Source of the DNA: Chloroflexota bacterium
GTDB lineage: Bacteria > Chloroflexota > Dehalococcoidia > SAR202 > UBA11138
Direction: 5' to 3'
Length of the DNA: 9,554 nucleotides
Assembly: GCA_022561955.1 (NCBI GenBank)
Contig: JADFQF010000027.1
Coordinates: 1 to 9,554 of the forward strand
Under the pieces are notes generated by a model. It saw only the letters and a list, made by a program, of their open reading frames with translations, searched no databases and was not told the DNA's origin. A program made the translations under genes and the position numbers. This document shows, in pieces, positions 6,123 to 9,554 of this stretch (position 1 is the stretch's first letter; every line of letters begins with the position of its first letter).

Positions 6123-6887
6123 TCAGAAAATGCCGACGAAGCTGCTCACGTACCACGCCATTATCGGCGCTCCCCATATCAGGGAAACGAGAGCCGCTAC
6201 CGCAATGAAGGGCCCAAAGGGTACCTCGGTCTTCCTGCCGCCCTTCTTCACCAGCAGGATCCCGGCGGCGACCACGCCGCCGAGGACGAATGACAGCCCC
6301 AGGCTGACGAACACCACCGGAAATCCCACGGCGGCTCCTACGACGGCCGCCAGCTTGACGTCACCCTCGCCAATGACCATCCCGGGTATGAGATACAGCA
6401 GAAGCATGAGGCCGAAGCCGGCACCGGCGCCTATCGCGGCCTTGGCCAGTCCTAATTCGGGCCAGAATGAGGCGATCGCCAGGGCGACTACCAGGCCGGG
6501 AAAGACGATTCGATTCGGAATTATGTGATGCTCCAGGTCCACGACGAATATGGCCAGGAACATGCCCACGTAGCCCATCATGGCCACGCCTTGATAGCTC
6601 CAGCCGAACTTGAGCCAGACGCCGGCGAATAGCAGACCGGCAATTATCTCTATCAGAAAGACGCGTGTGGGAATCTTCGCCGAGCAGTCGCGACACCTGC
6701 CCCTGAGCAGCACGTAGCTGACTACCGGTATCAGGTCTCGTCTTCGTATTGGCGTATCGCAGGAGGGGCAGTGAGACGGCGGGTAGGCGATGGACTGGCC
6801 GGCCGGCAGTCGATCCCCCACAACGTTAACGAAGCTTCCGACAGCCAGGCCAAAAGTGGTTGCGAAGAACAGTCCCAGGTAGTCCAT
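6123..6887 (-). CDS. pilD: Prepilin peptidase PilD (A24 aspartic peptidase)
   Basis: This 254-residue polytopic membrane aspartic peptidase cleaves prepilin leaders at the Gly-Phe junction; in many family members it also N-methylates the new N-terminus. The N-terminal domain shows GSFVNVVGDRLP (17-28) and the zinc-type cysteine pairs CPSC (40-43) and CRDC (65-68) flanking the cytoplasmic loop. The two catalytic aspartates are Asp117 in VDLEHHIIPN and Asp176 in GEGDVKL, and VPFGPF (222-227) is also conserved. About eight membrane segments and the length are normal for the bifunctional form. The ATG is the only reasonable start: an in-frame TGA lies three codons upstream (6897-6899). No Shine-Dalgarno precedes it. 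It is encoded opposite to the pilus genes, convergent with the pilin gene and divergent from the hydantoinase gene, so it has its own transcript. The natural substrate is presumably the adjacent prepilin. Confidence 0.97.
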   Translation of the reverse strand: MDYLGLFFATTFGLAVGSFVNVVGDRLPAGQSIAYPPSHCPSCDTPIRRRDLIPVVSYVLLRGRCRDCSAKIPTRVFLIEIIAGLLFAGVWLKFGWSYQGVAMMGYVGMFLAIFVVDLEHHIIPNRIVFPGLVVALAIASFWPELGLAKAAIGAGAGFGLMLLLYLIPGMVIGEGDVKLAAVVGAAVGFPVVFVSLGLSFVLGGVVAAGILLVKKGGRKTEVPFGPFIAVAALVSLIWGAPIMAWYVSSFVGIF

Positions 6888-7130
6888 AAGAAGATGTCAA
6901 CCGATGTGAATAACTTAACGCGACGTTCGTATATAGAAATACACACGTCGGTAACTCGTCAAAACCAAGGAGCGTGTGAAGGATTGCAGCCTAAGGGACA
7001 ACTATCCTGGTGTCAGTCGACAAAATCGATTTGTAGAGTATCGGAAACGCTCTGAACCACTCCTGTTCCCCCTGGGAAGGCTTGCTCTATAATCGTTCGG
7101 TCAAACAACCCTGGTATTTCGGGAGGACAG
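6888..7130. other. Divergent intergenic region between pilD and the hydantoinase gene
   Basis: No gene is seen in these 243 bp; they must hold start signals for both divergent genes. On the minus strand an AT-rich patch TATATA (6930-6935) lies downstream of TTGACG (6957-6962), but the 21-base spacing is too long for a normal promoter. A near-palindrome ACAAAATCGATTTGT (7020-7034) and AGGAT/ATCCT (6980-6984, 7004-7008) are possible operator-like elements. Confidence 0.4.
7088..7126 (+). promoter_or_regulatory. Candidate promoter and RBS of the hydantoinase gene
   Basis: A perfect -10 hexamer TATAAT (7088-7093) lies 37 bases before the ATG. The -35 region is poor (best is TTCCCC at 7066-7071, spacing 16), so an activator may be needed. 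GGGAGG (7121-7126) lies 4 bases before the ATG at 7131. The leader would be about 30 nt. Confidence 0.45.
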
Positions 7131-9554
7131 ATGTACAAGGTAGGGATCGACGTCGGAGGGACGTTCACGGACTTTGTCGTAGTCAAAGACGGCGAGAGTC
7201 CAAGATTCTTCAAGACCTCTTCCACGCCGCATGACCCCTCTATCGGCTTGATGTCGGGACTTCAGGATGTGGCCGATGCCTATGACGTCTCGCTGGAGGA
7301 GCTGCTTCGGCTCTCCGACCGTCTCATTCACGGCACGACCGTCGCCACCAACACACTCGTCGAGCGAAAGGGCGCCAGGGTAGGGCTCATCACCACGGAG
7401 GGCTTCCGCGACCTCCTCGAAATGAGGGAGGGGCTGAAGGAGGACCGATACAACCTCCACATGAAGCCCTTCGAGCCGCTGGTCCCACGCTATATGCGCA
7501 CCGGCGTCTCGGAGAGGGTCCTGAAAAACGGTGAGGTCGAAACGAAGCTGGACGAGGATAGCCTTACCGAGGCGTTGGACTACCTTCAAGAGCAAGGCTT
7601 CGAATCTCTGGCCGTATGCTTTCTCTTTTCCTTCATGAACCCGGACCACGAGCGCCTGGTTGGTGAGCGGATTCGCGAGAGATTTCCTGACGCATACACA
7701 TCCCTGTCCCATGAGGTGATCCCCCAGATAAAGGAGTTCGACAGGCTCAGCACCACCGTAATCAACTCCTATGTCGGCCCGATTTTCGGGAGATACCTGC
7801 GCAGGCTACAGGAGCGATTCGGCTCTCTTGGCAGCTCAGACGACCTGCTAATCATGCAGTCCAACGGGGGAGTCGCATCGATCGACGAGTCCATAAGGCT
7901 GGCCGCCGGAGCGATTCTTTCGGGGCCCGCGGGCGGCGCAACCGGCGCGGTCTATTATGGGAGCCTGGTCGGCGAGTCCAACCTCATCGGCCTCGACATG
8001 GGCGGCACAAGCACCGATATCTCCATCGTCCAGAATGGAAGACTCCACTCGACGTCCGAAAAATCCGAGGCCGGCTGGAAGATCGCCGTCCCGATGATAG
8101 ACATTCAGACGCTGGGAGCCGGGGGAGGGAGCATCGCGCGGGTGGATTCCGGCGGCATCCTTCAGATAGGCCCCGACAGCGCGGGGGCCGACCCGGGGCC
8201 TGCCTGCTACGGCAAGGGAGGCACGGACGCGACCGTCACCGACGCCAACTTGGTTCTGGGCTATCTGACGTCGGAAAACTTTCTTGGCGGAAGGGAGCCC
8301 CTGGACGCGGGGTTGGCCTCTGAGTCGATCCAAGAACGTGTGGCGGCTCCGCTGGGGCTCTCTCTCGAGGAGGCGGCCTCCGGCGTCGGCAAGCTCGTGT
8401 CCACGAATATAGCGGAGGGCATACGCCTGATGTCCGTGCAACGAGGCGTCGATCCCCGCAACTTTGCCATCGTGGCCTTCGGGGGAGCCGCCGGACTTCA
8501 GGTGACCGAGGTCGCGAGACAGCTCGGAGTCGACCGGGCCTATGTGCCCTCCGCGGGAGCGGTCTTCTCCGCCTACGGCATGCTGGCCTCGGACCCTCAG
8601 TACGACTTATCGCTCTCACACCCGGCAAGCCTGGACCGCCTGGACCTGAACACGGTCCGAGACATCCTGGGTGACCTGGCGAGCAGGGGAAAGGACAGGC
8701 TTCGCGCCCAGGGCATCGCCGACGACCGGATAGAGGTCACCAACACCGCCGACATGAGGTATCTCGACCAGATCTACGAGGTCAACGTCCCCATTCCGGA
8801 CATCGGGCAAGCCGACGACAGTTTGCTCGAAGAGTGGGCGTCCAACTTCCACGAGCGATACAGAGAGCTCTACTCATATAGCCAGTCCGACCAGGAAATC
8901 AGGCTCGCGACGTTGAGGGTACGGGCGATAGGCCGCCTGCCGAAGGTCGTCCTCGATAAACAAGAGGATGCCGGCGGCGGTGAACCCATTCTGAAGGAGA
9001 ATCGGCGAGTGTATCTTGGCCGCTGGCGCGAGGTCCCCATATACGATCTGGAGTCGCTATCGGTGGGAACGGAGGTGAAAGGTCCCGCCGTTCTGGAGTC
9101 CGACTATACGGCCGTTCTGCTGAACGAAGGCGACTCCGCGCGATCGGACGGCTATGGGGGAATCCAGCTAACGATATCTTTGGAGAAAGCGAGGGAGCAG
9201 GCATCGAGCCCTGGGGAGCCCGAGGCGCGCATCGACCCCATCACCCTCTCGGTGCTGGAGCATCGCCTGGAGTCGGTGGCCGAGGAGATGATGGAGGTGA
9301 TGCTGCGCACGGCCATGTCGCAGATACTCAACTCCAGCCGAGACTTTTCCACGGCGATCCTGGATGCCGACTGTCAGCTCGTGGCCCAGGGAGAGGGGCT
9401 TCCCGTCCACGTCAGCGCGCTGCCAATCGCGGTGGCGGCGGTCCGCGACTTCTTCGGCGACGATGTCTCTGACGGCGACATGTTCGTGGTCAACGACCCC
9501 TACTTCGGCGGAAGCCACCTTCCAGACATCACGATAATAAAGCCCCTGTTCCAC
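7131..9554 (+). CDS. hyuA: Fused HyuA-HyuB hydantoinase/5-oxoprolinase family protein, 3' end missing
   Basis: A single open frame of 808 codons runs off the window end. Residues 1-685 are a complete HyuA-type subunit: the N-terminal ATP-binding motif DVGGTFTD (7-14), HGTTVATNTLVERKGA near 67, the second actin-like phosphate motif DMGGTSTD (289-296), GAGGGS (329-334), GADPGPACYG (352-361) and FGGAAGLQ (450-457). A short linker (about 686-700) joins it without a stop to a HyuB domain starting at IDPITLSVLEHRLESVAEEM (701-720) and including NDPYFGGSHLPDI (788-800). The family hydrolyses cyclic amides such as hydantoins or 5-oxoproline in the cytoplasm at the cost of ATP; some members are carboxylases. 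HyuA and HyuB are usually separate, but are fused in 5-oxoprolinase (about 1200-1300 residues). The first motif reads DVGG, not the DRGG of typical 5-oxoprolinases, so the substrate cannot be named. No transporter or racemase gene is in view. Confidence 0.94.
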   Translation, partial: MYKVGIDVGGTFTDFVVVKDGESPRFFKTSSTPHDPSIGLMSGLQDVADAYDVSLEELLRLSDRLIHGTTVATNTLVERKGARVGLITTEGFRDLLEMREGLKEDRYNLHMKPFEPLVPRYMRTGVSERVLKNGEVETKLDEDSLTEALDYLQEQGFESLAVCFLFSFMNPDHERLVGERIRERFPDAYTSLSHEVIPQIKEFDRLSTTVINSYVGPIFGRYLRRLQERFGSLGSSDDLLIMQSNGGVASIDESIRLAAGAILSGPAGGATGAVYYGSLVGESNLIGLDMGGTSTDISIVQNGRLHSTSEKSEAGWKIAVPMIDIQTLGAGGGSIARVDSGGILQIGPDSAGADPGPACYGKGGTDATVTDANLVLGYLTSENFLGGREPLDAGLASESIQERVAAPLGLSLEEAASGVGKLVSTNIAEGIRLMSVQRGVDPRNFAIVAFGGAAGLQVTEVARQLGVDRAYVPSAGAVFSAYGMLASDPQYDLSLSHPASLDRLDLNTVRDILGDLASRGKDRLRAQGIADDRIEVTNTADMRYLDQIYEVNVPIPDIGQADDSLLEEWASNFHERYRELYSYSQSDQEIRLATLRVRAIGRLPKVVLDKQEDAGGGEPILKENRRVYLGRWREVPIYDLESLSVGTEVKGPAVLESDYTAVLLNEGDSARSDGYGGIQLTISLEKAREQASSPGEPEARIDPITLSVLEHRLESVAEEMMEVMLRTAMSQILNSSRDFSTAILDADCQLVAQGEGLPVHVSALPIAVAAVRDFFGDDVSDGDMFVVNDPYFGGSHLPDITIIKPLFH

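Noticed and set aside
5731..6177. 148-codon minus-strand open frame between pilin and pilD
   Set aside because: It overlaps the pilD 3' end and reads straight through the terminator hairpin and the inverted repeat. Its composition is unlike a folded protein and it has no recognisable motif.
6895..6900. TTGACA on the minus strand just before pilD
   Set aside because: A -10 at normal spacing would fall inside the pilD coding region (no match there), so it cannot drive the gene from its start.
6905..6913. TGTGAATAA, which on the minus strand is a DnaA-box match (TTATTCACA)
   Set aside because: It is a single copy with no AT-rich cluster and no dnaA/dnaN nearby; one such match is expected by chance about once in a few windows of this size.
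7101..9554. Long minus-strand open frames opposite the hydantoinase gene (for example 7101-7712, 7848-8441, 9168-9554)
   Set aside because: They are antisense to an unbroken frame with clear HyuA/HyuB motifs. Such frames arise from codon bias in GC-rich genes.

Overview
The window holds a compact type IV pilus (T4P) assembly locus, followed by a divergent metabolic gene for a hydantoinase/oxoprolinase. GC content is moderately high. ATA and AGG codons are common in genes on both strands, and nothing sets one gene apart from the others as recently acquired. No secretin (PilQ), PilP or retraction ATPase is visible. The inner-membrane platform genes are fused. This looks like a pilus of a monoderm or atypically enveloped bacterium. 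Chloroflexota (SAR202/Dehalococcoidia-like) is my best guess, from the T4P style and the HyuA/HyuB enzyme; that placement is inference and no rRNA marker is present.

Layout. Positions 2-196 are the 3' end of a PilB/GspE assembly ATPase gene. Positions 208-1416 encode the platform protein PilC. After a 126-bp gap, 1543-3036 encodes an unusual fusion: an N-terminal multi-pass membrane domain, then a charged linker, one more membrane segment, a coiled coil and a PilO-like periplasmic-type domain. It overlaps by one base (TAATG) with 3036-5018, a PilM-PilN fusion with a long, probably disordered N-terminal extension. A 236-bp leader region precedes the major prepilin gene (5255-5680). Downstream lie a perfect 16-bp palindrome, a strong hairpin terminator and a 442-bp gene-free stretch that also carries a 13-bp C-rich/G-rich inverted repeat. 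The prepilin peptidase gene pilD (6123-6887) is on the minus strand. A 243-bp divergent intergenic region then leads to a HyuA-HyuB fusion (from 7131, running off the window end).

How they work together. PilD would cleave the prepilin after Gly18. PilB would power assembly through PilC. The cytoplasmic PilM part and the membrane-anchored PilN and PilO parts would form the alignment complex linking motor and fibre. Here the usual PilM/PilN/PilO set is packed into two polypeptides, with PilO encoded first and carrying an extra membrane domain. The hydantoinase/oxoprolinase is an ATP-dependent cyclic-amide hydrolase-type enzyme with no evident link to the pilus.

The most interesting content is the remodelled alignment complex: an extra membrane domain on PilO, PilM tethered covalently to its PilN docking peptide, and a PilM-like domain with degenerate nucleotide-binding motifs. 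The intergenic palindromes come next.
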